DNA from: Burkholderia sp. HI2500
GTDB taxonomy: Bacteria > Pseudomonadota > Gammaproteobacteria > Burkholderiales > Burkholderiaceae
Direction of reading: 5' to 3'
NCBI RefSeq assembly: GCF_002223055.1
Contig: NZ_NKFL01000005.1
Span: 496,001-560,000 of the forward strand
DNA: 64,000 bases
In this document: one piece after another, positions 28,358-38,829 of the stretch
Layout of the letters: every line of letters begins with the position of its first letter
How positions within the stretch are numbered: the first letter of the stretch is position 1
Translations under genes and position numbers: made by a program
Notes under the pieces: model-generated
The model's input: the letters and a program-made list of their open reading frames with translations, nothing else
What the model was told of the DNA's origin: nothing
Database searches by the model: none

Positions 28358-30229
28358 TCACGCGGCTTCCGCCTCTTCCCCGCCCGCCGCCGCGCGCTGC
28401 TGCTGCAGCGCCCACATCTGCGCATACAACCCGTCGGCGCGCACGAGTTCGTCGTGCGTGCCGCGCTCGACGATCCGCCCGTGGTCCATCACCAGGATCT
28501 GCTGCGCGTGCACGACCGTCGACAGCCGGTGCGCGATCACGAGCGTCGTGCGATGCCGCGCGATCTGGTCGAGTTCGTGCTGGATCGCGCGCTCCGAGCG
28601 CGAATCGAGCGCCGACGTCGCTTCGTCGAACAGCAGCACCGGCGGGTTCTTCAACAGCGTGCGCGCGATCGCGACGCGCTGCTTCTCGCCGCCCGACAAC
28701 TTCAGCCCGCGCTCGCCGACCGGCGTGTCATAACCCTTCGGCAAACTTTCGATGAAATCGTGAATGTGCGCAGCACGCGCGGCCGCGATCACCTCGTCGC
28801 GGGTCGCGGTCGGCCGGCCGTACGCGATGTTGTAGTAGATCGAGTCGTTGAACAGCACGGTGTCCTGCGGCACGATCCCGATCGACGCGCGCAGCGAGTC
28901 CTGCGTGACGTCGCGGATGTCCTGGCCGTCGATCCGGATCGCGCCGCCCGCCTGCCGGTCGAGATCGTAGAAGCGGAACAGCAGCCGCGACAGTGTCGAC
29001 TTCCCGGAGCCGCTGTGGCCGACCACCGCGGTCGTCGTGCCCGCATCGATCGTGAACGACACGTCGTGCAGGATCTGCCGCGCCGGCTCGTACGCGAAAT
29101 TCACGTGCTCGAAGCGCACCTGCGCGCCGGCCACCGCGAGCGGCCGCGCATCGGGCAAATCGGCCACTTCCTTCGCGGCCGACAGCAGCCCGAACATGCG
29201 ATCCATGTCGGTCAGGCTCTGCTTCAGCTCGCGATAGACGACACCGAGAAAGTTGAGCGGAATGTACAGCTGCAGCATGAACGTGTTGATCAGCACCAGG
29301 TCGCCGAGCGTCAGCTTGCCCGCGAGCACGCCCTGCGTCGCGCGCCACAGGATGAACACGAGCCCCGTGCCGATGATCGCCTGCTGGCCGAAGTTCAGCA
29401 CCGACAGCGAATTCTGCGAACGGATCGCGGCCTTCCGGTAGCGCTTCAGGTTCTCGTCGTAGCGCTGCGCTTCCCACTCCTCGTTGCCGAAATACTTGAC
29501 CGTCTCGTAGTTGATCAACGAATCGATCGCCCGCGAGTTCGCGCGCGAATCGAGTTCGTTCATCGTGCGGCGGAAATGCGTGCGCCAGTTGGTGACCTTC
29601 ACCGTGAACACGATGTAGGTGACCAGCGCCGCGAACGTCACGTACGCGTAATAGGCCTCGTACTTGACCACGAAGAAGCCGAGCACGAGCCCGACCTCGA
29701 CGAGCGTCGGCAGGATGCTGTACAGCGAATACGAAATCAGCTGCTGGATGCCGCGCGTGCCGCGCTCGATGTCGCGCGACATGCCGCCGGTCTGGCGCTC
29801 CAGGTGAAACCGCAGCGACAGCCCGTGCAGGTGCCGGAACACCTGCAACGCGAGCTGGCGCACCGCGCTCTCGGTGACCTTCGAGAACAGGATCTCGCGC
29901 AGTTCGGTAAACAGTGAAGTGGACAGCCGCACGAGCGCATACGCGACGACCAGCAGCCCCACGCCGCCCGCGAGCACGATGCCGGCCGACTGTTCGGCGC
30001 GGCCGATCGCGGTGATCTGCTGGACGTAGGACAGGTGGTCGACGATGCGCTTCATCACGACCGGCACACCGAGGTTCGCGACCTTCGCGCCGATCAGGCA
30101 GCCGAGCGCGAGCGCGACGCGCCATTTGTAGGTGGTCAGGTACGGCAGCAGCGACCGGATGGTTTGCCAGTCGTTGCGGGGCCCGGTCGAAGCCGGCGCG
30201 GGCTCGCCGGAAGCAGGAAATCGGCGCAT
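28358..30229 (-). CDS. ABC exporter, Atm1/heavy-metal type (fused TMD-NBD)
   Basis: The approximately 623-residue half-transporter has six membrane helices (about 40-325) and an ATPase domain with Walker A VVGHSGSGKST (about 410), signature LSGGEKQRVAIAR (about 515) and Walker B LLFDEATSALDS (about 540). The transmembrane part (LERQTGGMSRDIERGTRGIQ) matches the Atm1/HMT1 class, which exports glutathione-linked or Fe-S-related compounds. The start at 30229 (M-R-R-F) is preferred; an upstream ATG at 30262 is in frame. It converges with murU. Confidence 0.9.
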   Translation of the reverse strand: MRRFPASGEPAPASTGPRNDWQTIRSLLPYLTTYKWRVALALGCLIGAKVANLGVPVVMKRIVDHLSYVQQITAIGRAEQSAGIVLAGGVGLLVVAYALVRLSTSLFTELREILFSKVTESAVRQLALQVFRHLHGLSLRFHLERQTGGMSRDIERGTRGIQQLISYSLYSILPTLVEVGLVLGFFVVKYEAYYAYVTFAALVTYIVFTVKVTNWRTHFRRTMNELDSRANSRAIDSLINYETVKYFGNEEWEAQRYDENLKRYRKAAIRSQNSLSVLNFGQQAIIGTGLVFILWRATQGVLAGKLTLGDLVLINTFMLQLYIPLNFLGVVYRELKQSLTDMDRMFGLLSAAKEVADLPDARPLAVAGAQVRFEHVNFAYEPARQILHDVSFTIDAGTTTAVVGHSGSGKSTLSRLLFRFYDLDRQAGGAIRIDGQDIRDVTQDSLRASIGIVPQDTVLFNDSIYYNIAYGRPTATRDEVIAAARAAHIHDFIESLPKGYDTPVGERGLKLSGGEKQRVAIARTLLKNPPVLLFDEATSALDSRSERAIQHELDQIARHRTTLVIAHRLSTVVHAQQILVMDHGRIVERGTHDELVRADGLYAQMWALQQQRAAAGGEEAEAA

Positions 30230-30404
30230 GGGGGGAAGGATCGGCGGCGGTGCCGGACACATGCATCGGCGGCCGGCTCGCTCACTTTCTCGTACAATTT
30301 GCGAACGTTGTATTGTCGCAGAAGCCGCCTCGCGCCGCTGCCGGCGCCCTCGCCGGCCGGCCTGCGCGCGGCGGCGTAATTATTACAGGATGAAAGCCCC
30401 CGCC

Positions 30405-30800
30405 ATGACCGATTCGACCCTCGAACTCCCGCAAAAGCAGCCCGCGCTGCGCGTCGTCCCGCAACCGCACGACGCGAACGTCCACGGAGACGTATTCGGC
30501 GGCTGGATCATGTCGCAGGTCGACATCGCCGGCTCGATCCCCGCGAGCCAGCGCGCGAACGGTCGCGTCGCGACGGTCGCGGTCAATTCGTTCGTGTTCA
30601 AGCAGCCGGTGTTCGTCGGCGATCTGCTGAGCTTCTACGCGACCATCACGCGTACCGGCAACACGTCGATCACGGTCGACGTCGAGGTGTACGCGCAGCG
30701 CATGCGCCTGATGGGTGAAGTCGTGAAGGTCACCGAAGCGACGCTCACCTACGTCGCGACCGGCACTGACCGCAAGCCGCGGCAACTGCCGCCGCTCTGA
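30405..30800 (+). CDS. Acyl-CoA thioesterase, hotdog fold (YciA-like)
   Basis: The 131-residue protein has the YciA/acyl-CoA hydrolase signature HDANVHGDVFGGWIMSQVD (about residues 22-40) and a second conserved block VNSFVFKQPVFVGD. It hydrolyses acyl-CoA to free acid and CoA. The start could instead be the ATG at 30390 (five residues longer); the purine-rich GGATGAAAG fits 30405 better. Confidence 0.9.
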   Translation: MTDSTLELPQKQPALRVVPQPHDANVHGDVFGGWIMSQVDIAGSIPASQRANGRVATVAVNSFVFKQPVFVGDLLSFYATITRTGNTSITVDVEVYAQRMRLMGEVVKVTEATLTYVATGTDRKPRQLPPL

Positions 30801-30806
30801 CGGGCG

Positions 30807-30829
30807 AGCGCCGCACGGCGGCGCTTTCC
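30807..30829. terminator. Weak hairpin between convergent genes
   Basis: An 8-bp stem AGCGCCGC / GCGGCGCT with a 3-base loop is followed by only TT. It lies between the thioesterase and the leftward nitrate-reductase-associated gene. Confidence 0.4.
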
Positions 30830-30844
30830 CTGCCTTCGGCCACC

Positions 30845-31327
30845 TCAGTGCGTGGCCGTCAGCCCGAACTCCCGCATCGCGGGCAGGAAATCGTGGTTCA
30901 GCTTCGGCTTGCGCGACAGCTTCACCAGCACGTAGCGCTGGAACGGCGCGAGCCGCTGCCACTGCGCGAGCTCGGGCGCCATCAGCCCGGCCAGCGCGCT
31001 CTGCTGCACGAGCGACTCCGGCACGATGTCGGTGGCGCGCCAGGCCGGCTGCTCGTCCGGCTGGAACCACGAGGGCTCCAGGTCCGCGTGCGTACGCAGC
31101 ATTTCGAACAGCGCGTGATCGAAGTTGGGCTCGATCGCGGTGTCCTCGTCGGCCGGAAAGCGCGCGAGCAGCTTGCGGTCCTCGAGCGGCAGCAACTGCC
31201 ACTGCTCCAATGAGATCCGCAGACCGAAACGGTCGAGATTGAAACGCACGATCATCGGGATGTACGTGAAGTTTTCCGACGAAGCGTGTTCGAAGGCGAA
31301 TAGCAGTGGAGCGTCGCTGAGTCCCAT
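30845..31327 (-). CDS. Nitrate reductase-associated protein
   Basis: The 160-residue protein matches the small conserved family found beside assimilatory nitrate-reduction or molybdoenzyme genes, recognised by the opening ending FAFEHASSENFTYIPMIVRF and the FPADED block. Its biochemical role is not known. It is soluble, with no signal. It is divergent from fdhD by 123 bases, and fdhD also serves a molybdoenzyme, so a shared function in molybdenum-enzyme maturation is inferred. Confidence 0.85.
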   Translation of the reverse strand: MGLSDAPLLFAFEHASSENFTYIPMIVRFNLDRFGLRISLEQWQLLPLEDRKLLARFPADEDTAIEPNFDHALFEMLRTHADLEPSWFQPDEQPAWRATDIVPESLVQQSALAGLMAPELAQWQRLAPFQRYVLVKLSRKPKLNHDFLPAMREFGLTATH

Positions 31328-31450
31328 GATCGTTACCTGATGTGGCGGATACCGGCGCGGCCGGCTTGCCTGGGGTATTTTAGAACCTCTGCGCGCGGGT
31401 GGCGGATACGATTGCCGCCGGCCCCGCGCGCCGAATCAACGGGAGTGCTC

Positions 31451-32287
31451 GTGAATCCGACCGAATCCGGCGACCTGCGCGACGAACCGCGCGGCGCGAT
31501 CGAACTGTCCGTGCGCCGCACGCGCGGCGGCGCCGTCGAAACCGCACACGACTACGTCGGCCAGGAATGGCCCGTCGCACTCGTCTTCAACGGTATCTCG
31601 CATGCGGTGATGATGTGTACGCCGTGCGACCTCGAAGCATTCGCGGTCGGTTTCGCGATCTCGGAAGGGATCGTCGCGCGCGGCAGCGACATCAAGGACA
31701 TCGAGGTGATCCTGAACGCCGACGCGCCGCTGCCGCATGCGGAAGTCCACCTGGAGGTCGTCCAGCAGGCGTTCGCCGCGCTGAAGGACCGGCGACGTGC
31801 GCTCGCGGGGCGTACCGGCTGCGGCGTCTGCGGGATCGAAAGCATCGACCTGCTCGACCTCGCGCCCGAACGCGTGCCCGATACGGGCTTTCTCGCACGC
31901 CTCGCCCCCGACGCGCTGACGCGTGCGGCGCAGGCGCTGCCGGTTCACCAGGCGCTCACGCGGCTCACGGGAGGCCTGCATGCGGCCGCGTGGTGCGACG
32001 CAACAGGCGCGATCCGGATGGCATTCGAGGACGTCGGCCGCCACAACGCACTCGACAAGCTGATCGGCTCGCTCGTGCTGTCGCGCGCCGACGCGACCGA
32101 CGGCTTCGTGTTCCTGTCGAGCCGCGCGAGCTACGAGCTCGTGCGCAAGGCCGCACGGGTCGGCATCCCGATGGTGGCGACGATCTCCGCGCCGTCGTCG
32201 CTCGCGATCGAGATCGCGAAAGCGGCCGGCTTGCGGCTCGTCAGCTTCTGCCGCGAAACCGGCCACGTCGACTACGGCACGGCCTGA
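31451..32287 (+). CDS. fdhD: Formate dehydrogenase accessory sulfurtransferase FdhD
   Basis: FdhD passes sulfur from IscS to the molybdenum cofactor of formate dehydrogenase. The 278-residue protein has the catalytic cysteine motif GCGVC at about residues 120-124 and the closing GRHNALDK block. The GTG at 31451 has GGGAG five bases upstream; a second GTG at 31445 is nearby. No formate dehydrogenase gene is in the window. Confidence 0.93.
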   Translation: MNPTESGDLRDEPRGAIELSVRRTRGGAVETAHDYVGQEWPVALVFNGISHAVMMCTPCDLEAFAVGFAISEGIVARGSDIKDIEVILNADAPLPHAEVHLEVVQQAFAALKDRRRALAGRTGCGVCGIESIDLLDLAPERVPDTGFLARLAPDALTRAAQALPVHQALTRLTGGLHAAAWCDATGAIRMAFEDVGRHNALDKLIGSLVLSRADATDGFVFLSSRASYELVRKAARVGIPMVATISAPSSLAIEIAKAAGLRLVSFCRETGHVDYGTA

Positions 32288-32301
32288 TCGCGATCGCGGG
32301 A

Positions 32302-32329
32302 GCGCGCCGGCTGTCCACCGCCGGCGCGC
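32302..32329. other. GC hairpin between convergent fdhD and enoyl-CoA hydratase
   Basis: A perfect 10-bp stem GCGCGCCGGC / GCCGGCGCGC with an 8-base loop lies between the two stop codons. It lacks a T-run on either strand. Confidence 0.4.
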
Positions 32330-32346
32330 CCTGCTCCGTCAGACGG

Positions 32347-33114
32347 TCAGTCGAACTGACGGAAATCCGGCTTGCGCTTCTCAAAGAACGCCGTCATCGC
32401 CTCGCGCGCTTCCGGCGCGCGCAGCATCGTAGCGAAGTGACCCGCTTCCTCTGCCATCCGCGCCTGCGTCGCCACCCCGCCCGTATCCTTCAGCAGCGCC
32501 TTCGTCACACGCAGCGATGCCGCCGGCAGCGCCGCGAGCTTTGCCGCCTGCTTCGCCGCGAACGCGTCGAGCTCGGCCGCCGGCAGCACGCGGTTGACGA
32601 TGCCGATCCGGTGCGCTTCCAGCGCGTCGAACGCTTCGCCGAGCAGCAGCTTCTCGGCCGCGACCTGATGGCCGGCCAGACGCGGCAGCAGCGCGCTCGA
32701 CGCGGCTTCCGGGCACAGCCCGAGCTGCGTGAACGGCAGCGAGAACGTCGCGGTGTCGGCCGCGTAGACCAGATCGCAGTGCAGCAGCATCGTCACGCCG
32801 ACGCCGATCGCCAGGCCCGGCACCGCGGCCACGATCGGCTTGCTCGCGCTGCTGATCCGTGCGAGAAACTGGAACACCGGCGCGGTGTCGTCCTTCGGCG
32901 GCGACTTCAGGAAATCCTCGAGATCGTTCCCCGAGGTGAAATTGCCGTCGCCACCGCGCAGCAGGATCACGCGAACCGCCTTGTCTTCCTGCGCTTCGGC
33001 GAGGGCGTCGGCCATCGTCTGGTACATCGCCGCCGTCAGCGCGTTCTTCTTCGCCGGGCGCGCGATCGTGATCGTCATCACGCCATCGGCGCGTTCCACT
33101 TGAATTTCGGCCAC
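32347..33114 (-). CDS. Enoyl-CoA hydratase/isomerase family protein
   Basis: The 255-residue crotonase-fold enzyme hydrates 2-enoyl-CoA in beta-oxidation. The oxyanion-hole region (GGDGNFTSGNDLEDF at about 54-68, then IVAAVPGLAIGVGVTML at about 94-110) is intact. The usual second catalytic Glu region (LPFTQLGLCPEAAS) has the form seen in acyl-CoA isomerase-like members. The start is GTG at 33114 with AGGAG six bases upstream. A terminator precedes it, so it may be expressed apart from the thiolase operon. Confidence 0.9.
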   Translation of the reverse strand: MAEIQVERADGVMTITIARPAKKNALTAAMYQTMADALAEAQEDKAVRVILLRGGDGNFTSGNDLEDFLKSPPKDDTAPVFQFLARISSASKPIVAAVPGLAIGVGVTMLLHCDLVYAADTATFSLPFTQLGLCPEAASSALLPRLAGHQVAAEKLLLGEAFDALEAHRIGIVNRVLPAAELDAFAAKQAAKLAALPAASLRVTKALLKDTGGVATQARMAEEAGHFATMLRAPEAREAMTAFFEKRKPDFRQFD

Positions 33115-33147
33115 AACCGTCTCCTTTGACTTTCCTCTATCGGAATG

Positions 33148-33184
33148 AAAAAAACGGTGCGCGAGCTCGTGGCCCGCGCACCGT
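33148..33184 (-). terminator. Intrinsic terminator after the thiolase gene
   Basis: A 10-bp stem (ACGGTGCGCG / CGCGCACCGT) with an 11-base loop is followed on the minus strand by a run of six or seven T residues. It lies between the thiolase stop and the enoyl-CoA hydratase start. Confidence 0.85.
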
Positions 33185-33207
33185 CGTAGCTTGTCGTCGT
33201 GCTCCGC

Positions 33208-34407
<1,200 letters not shown>

Positions 34408-34434
34408 TTGAGACTCCTTGCCTTATCCGCTCGC

Positions 34435-36870
34435 TCAGTTACGCACCGGCTTGCCGGTCTGCAACATGCCCATGATCCGTTCCTGCGTCTTCTGCGTGCC
34501 GAGCAGCTCGACGAACGCACGGCGCTCCAGCGCGAGCAGCCACTGCTCGTCGACCAGGCTGCCGGCTTCGACGTCGCCGCCGCACACGGCTTCGGCGATG
34601 CGGCTCGCGATCAGGTAGTCGTGATCGCTGATGAAGCGGCCGTCACGCATGTTGACGAGCGATGCCTTGATCGTCGCGATCGCCGAACGGCCGGCGACCG
34701 GCACGTCCTTCGCGCGCAGCGGTGCGCGGTAGCCGGTTGCGGCCAGCGCGCGCGCTTCCTTCTTCGCGGTGTCGAGCAGTTCGAACACGTTGAAGATGAT
34801 CGTGTCGGACGGCTTCACGTAGCCCATCGCACGGGCATCGTGCGCGGACGCCGACACCTTCGCCATCGCCGCGCTCTCGAACGACTTCGTGACGAACTTC
34901 AGGATGTCGGTGGTCGCGTTCGCGGCCGTTGCGGCATCCGCTGCGCGCAGCGCGGCTTCCTTCAGGCCGCCGCCCGCCGGCACGAGGCCGACGCCCACTT
35001 CGACGAGACCGATGTAGCTCTCGACGTGCACGACGCGCTTCGCGCTGTGCAGCATCAGCTCGCACCCGCCGCCGAGCGCGATGCCCGACACGGCTGCAAC
35101 GACCGGCACGTTCGCGTACTTCACGCGCAGCATGCCTTCCTGGAACTTCTTCACGAACGGCTCGATGCCCTTCGCGCCGCCCATCATGAACGCGGGCATC
35201 GCCTCTTCGAGGTTTGCACCGGCCGAGAACGGGCCGCCCGGCGTGCCGAGCTTCAGCGACGTCGGCTGCCAGATCACGACGCCCTTGTAGTCCTTCTCCG
35301 CGAGTTCGATGGCCTGCACGAGGCCGTCGATCACGCTCGGTCCGATCGTGTTCATCTTCGACTTGAACGACACGATCACGACGTCGTCTTCACCCGCACG
35401 GTCGTCGACCCATGCACGCACGGCATCGGTCTCGAACAGCGTCTTGCCGTACGTCTTCGGATCGGCACCGGCTTCGCCGAGCAGCGGCGCGCGGAATACC
35501 TGCTTGTCGTAGACCGCGAGGTCCGAACGCGGCACGAAGCGCTTCGCTGCCGGCGCCCACGAACCTTCGGCCGTGTGCACGCCGCCCTTTTCCGCCACCG
35601 CGCCTTCGAGCACCCACGACGGCAGCGGCACGTTCGCGAGCGCCTTGCCGGCCGCGATGTCTTCCTGCACCCACTCGGCGACCTGCTTCCAGCCGGCGGC
35701 CTGCCAGCCTTCGAACGGGCCTTCGTTCCAGCCGAAGCCCCAGCGGATCGCGAGGTCGACGTCGCGCGCGTTGTCGGCGATCGATTCGAGATGCACGCCG
35801 ATGTAGTGGAACACGTCGCGGAAGATCGACCACAGGAACTGCGCGTGCGGATGGTCCGTTTCACGCAGCAGCTTCAGGCGTTCCGCCGGCGGACGCTTCA
35901 GGATGCGGCCGACGGTTTCGTCCGCCTTCGCGCCCGAATCCACGTAGGTGCCCGTCTTCGCGTCGAGCACCTTGATCGCCTTGCCTTCCTTCTTGTAGAA
36001 GCCGCCGCCCGTCTTCTGGCCGAGCGCGCCCTGCTTCACCAGTTCGGCGAGCACGGCAGGCGTCTGGTAGACCGGGAAGAACGGATCGTCGGCGAGGTTG
36101 TCCTGCATCGTCTTGATCACGTGCGCCATCGTGTCGAGGCCGACCACATCCGCGGTGCGGAACGTCGCCGACTTCGCGCGGCCGAGGCGGCTGCCCGTCA
36201 GGTCGTCGACTTCGTCGAAGCGCAGGCCGAACTTCGCGGCCTCGGTGATCACGGCCAGGATCGAGAAGATGCCGACGCGGTTCGCGATGAAGTTCGGCGT
36301 GTCCTTCGCGCGCACGACGCCCTTGCCGACGATGCTCGTCAGGAAGGTTTCGAGCTGGTCGAGGATCTCCGGGCGCGTATGCGCGGTCGGGATCAGCTCG
36401 ACGAGGTGCATGTAGCGCGGCGGGTTGAAGAAGTGCACGCCGCAGAAGCGCGACTTCAGCTCGTCCGAGAACCCTTCGGACAGCTTCGTGATCGACAGGC
36501 CCGACGTGTTGGTCGCGAAGATCGCGTTCGGCGCGATGTGCGGCGCGACCTTCTTGTACAGGTCGTGCTTCCAGTCCATCCGCTCGGCGATCGCCTCGAT
36601 CACGACGTCGCATTCGGCGAGCTTCGCGATGTCGTCTTCGTAGTTCGCTGCCTCGAGGTACTTCGCGTCGTCCTTCACGCCGAACGGCGCGGGCGACAGC
36701 TTCTTCAGGTTCTCGATCGCCTTCAGCGCGATCGCGTTTTTCGGGCCTTCCTTGGCCGGCAGGTCGAACAGCAGCACCGGCACGCGCGCGTTGATGAGGT
36801 GCGCGGCGATCTGCGCGCCCATCACGCCGGCGCCCAGCACGGCGACCTTGCGAATCAGGAAATTGCTCAC
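34435..36870 (-). CDS. 3-hydroxyacyl-CoA dehydrogenase / enoyl-CoA hydratase fusion (FadN-type)
   Basis: The 811-residue protein has the NAD-binding HCDH domain first (VAVLGAGVMGAQIAAHL at 8-24), HCDH C-domains (about 195-480), and a crotonase domain last (VSGIALGGGCELML near 670). This is the reverse of the E. coli FadB order and matches Bacillus FadN. It performs the second and third steps of beta-oxidation. The start is GTG at 36870 with GGAG seven bases upstream. Confidence 0.93.
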   Translation of the reverse strand: MSNFLIRKVAVLGAGVMGAQIAAHLINARVPVLLFDLPAKEGPKNAIALKAIENLKKLSPAPFGVKDDAKYLEAANYEDDIAKLAECDVVIEAIAERMDWKHDLYKKVAPHIAPNAIFATNTSGLSITKLSEGFSDELKSRFCGVHFFNPPRYMHLVELIPTAHTRPEILDQLETFLTSIVGKGVVRAKDTPNFIANRVGIFSILAVITEAAKFGLRFDEVDDLTGSRLGRAKSATFRTADVVGLDTMAHVIKTMQDNLADDPFFPVYQTPAVLAELVKQGALGQKTGGGFYKKEGKAIKVLDAKTGTYVDSGAKADETVGRILKRPPAERLKLLRETDHPHAQFLWSIFRDVFHYIGVHLESIADNARDVDLAIRWGFGWNEGPFEGWQAAGWKQVAEWVQEDIAAGKALANVPLPSWVLEGAVAEKGGVHTAEGSWAPAAKRFVPRSDLAVYDKQVFRAPLLGEAGADPKTYGKTLFETDAVRAWVDDRAGEDDVVIVSFKSKMNTIGPSVIDGLVQAIELAEKDYKGVVIWQPTSLKLGTPGGPFSAGANLEEAMPAFMMGGAKGIEPFVKKFQEGMLRVKYANVPVVAAVSGIALGGGCELMLHSAKRVVHVESYIGLVEVGVGLVPAGGGLKEAALRAADAATAANATTDILKFVTKSFESAAMAKVSASAHDARAMGYVKPSDTIIFNVFELLDTAKKEARALAATGYRAPLRAKDVPVAGRSAIATIKASLVNMRDGRFISDHDYLIASRIAEAVCGGDVEAGSLVDEQWLLALERRAFVELLGTQKTQERIMGMLQTGKPVRN

Positions 36871-36983
36871 GGGATGTCTCCGGATAGTGTCGTGCAGCGC
36901 GGAATGTGAGGGCTGCACGGAGAAGTGAGTACCAGGAACCGTTGCGTTCGGGCGGCGCGCCTCGCGCCCCGCCCGGACTCGCG

Positions 36984-38771
36984 TCAGAACAGCGATTCGT
37001 CGACTTCCATCAGCGTCTTCGAACCGGCGCGTGCCGCGCGGATCGTCGACGCCGTCTCGGGCAGCAGGCGCGCGAAGTAGAAGCGGGCGGTCGCGAGCTT
37101 CGACTTGTAGAACGGATCGCCCGACGCTTCCTTGTCGAGTGCGAGGCGCGCCATGCGCGCCCAGAAGTACGAGAACACCAGGTGGCCGACGGTGCGCAGG
37201 TACGGCACGGCGGCAGCGCCGACTTCGTCCGGGTTCTGCATCGCCTTCATGCCGATTTCCATCGTCAGCTTCTGCACCTTGTCGCCGATGTCGGCGAGCG
37301 GGTTGATGAACTCGGCCATTTCCGGCTTCACGCCTTCGGCTTCCGCGAATTCCGTGACGAGCTTGCCGAACTTCTTCAGCTTCGCGCCCATGTCGCCGAG
37401 CACCTTGCGGCCCAGCAGGTCGAGCGACTGGATCGAGTTCGTGCCTTCGTAGATCATGTTGATCCGCGCGTCGCGCACGTACTGCTCCATGCCCCACTCG
37501 GAGATGAAGCCGTGGCCGCCGTAGATCTGCATCGCGTGGTTGGTCGACTCGAACGCGTTGTCGGTCAGGAACGCCTTGATGATCGGCGTGAGCAGCGCGA
37601 CGAGGTCGGCCGCTTCCTTGCGCACCGCTTCGTCACCGTGCGACAGTTCCTTGTCGATCTGCAGCGCGGACCAGTACGTGAATGCGCGCGCGCCTTCGGC
37701 GTAGGCCTTCTGCGTGAGCAGCATGCGGCGCACGTCCGGGTGCACGATGATCGGGTCGGCCGGCTTGTCCGGTGCCTTCGGGCCCGTCAGCGAGCGCATC
37801 TGCAGGCGCTCCTTCGCATAGGTGAGCGAGTTCTGGTACGCGACTTCCGTGAGGCCGAGGCCCTGCATGCCGACGCCAAGGCGGGCGGCATTCATCATCA
37901 CGAACATCGCGTTCAAGCCCTTGTTCGGCTCGCCGACCATCCAGCCCGTCGCGCCGTCGAGGTTCATCACGCACGTCGAGTTGCCGTGGATGCCCATCTT
38001 GTGCTCGATCGAGCCGCACTTGATGCCGTTGCGCTCGCCCGGCTCGCCTGCTGCGTCGGGGATGAACTTCGGCACGATGAACAGCGAGATCCCCTTGGTG
38101 CCCTGCGGCGCGTCCGGCAGGCGCGCGAGCACGAGGTGGATGATGTTCTTCGACATGTCGTGCTCGCCGCTCGAGATGAAGATCTTCGTGCCGCTGATCG
38201 AGTACGAGCCGTCGCCGTTGGGTTCGGCCTTGGTGCGCAGGATGCCGAGGTCGGTGCCGCAGTGCGGCTCGGTCAGACACATCGTGCCCGTCCATTCGCC
38301 CGTCACGAGCTTCGGCAGGTAGCGCTGCTGCAGTTCCGGTGCGCCGTGTGCGTGCAGGCACTCGTAGGCGCCGTGCGACAGGCCCGGATACATCGTCCAG
38401 GCCTGGTTCGCCGAGTTCAGCATTTCGTAGAGCGCGTTGTTCACGAACGCGGGCAGGCCCTGGCCGCCGTAGTCCGGATCGCAGCCGAGCGCCGGCCAGC
38501 CGGCCTCGACGTACTGCTGGTAGGCTTCCTTGAAGCCGGTCGGGGTCTTCACGACGCCGTCGCCTTCATACGTGCAGCCTTCGCGATCGCCGACCTGGTT
38601 CAGCGGGAACAGCACCTCGGAGCAGAACTTGCCCGCTTCCTCGAGGACCTGGTTGATCGTGTCGGCGTCGAGGTCCGCATGCTTGGGCATTTGCTTGACT
38701 TCGGCTTCGACGTTCAGAAGCTCGTGCAACACGAATTGCATGTCGCGCAGCGGCGCGGCGTACTGTCCCAT
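36984..38771 (-). CDS. Acyl-CoA dehydrogenase (FadE-type, ~595 residues)
   Basis: This flavoenzyme makes the first double bond in beta-oxidation. The protein has N-, middle and C-terminal acyl-CoA dehydrogenase domains (about 35-460; CLTEPHCGTDLG and SGTKIFISSGEHD in the FAD/substrate region, then QIYGGHGFISEWGMEQYVRD) and an extra C-terminal segment of about 110 residues typical of the 590-600-residue subfamily. The ATG at 38771 has GGAG upstream. It belongs to the TetR-headed operon. Confidence 0.95.
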   Translation of the reverse strand: MGQYAAPLRDMQFVLHELLNVEAEVKQMPKHADLDADTINQVLEEAGKFCSEVLFPLNQVGDREGCTYEGDGVVKTPTGFKEAYQQYVEAGWPALGCDPDYGGQGLPAFVNNALYEMLNSANQAWTMYPGLSHGAYECLHAHGAPELQQRYLPKLVTGEWTGTMCLTEPHCGTDLGILRTKAEPNGDGSYSISGTKIFISSGEHDMSKNIIHLVLARLPDAPQGTKGISLFIVPKFIPDAAGEPGERNGIKCGSIEHKMGIHGNSTCVMNLDGATGWMVGEPNKGLNAMFVMMNAARLGVGMQGLGLTEVAYQNSLTYAKERLQMRSLTGPKAPDKPADPIIVHPDVRRMLLTQKAYAEGARAFTYWSALQIDKELSHGDEAVRKEAADLVALLTPIIKAFLTDNAFESTNHAMQIYGGHGFISEWGMEQYVRDARINMIYEGTNSIQSLDLLGRKVLGDMGAKLKKFGKLVTEFAEAEGVKPEMAEFINPLADIGDKVQKLTMEIGMKAMQNPDEVGAAAVPYLRTVGHLVFSYFWARMARLALDKEASGDPFYKSKLATARFYFARLLPETASTIRAARAGSKTLMEVDESLF

Positions 38772-38829
38772 GACTCTCTCCAAAGGTGGGCAAAACGGCT
38801 CGAGCTCCTGGCGGGCGGATCACGCGCCG

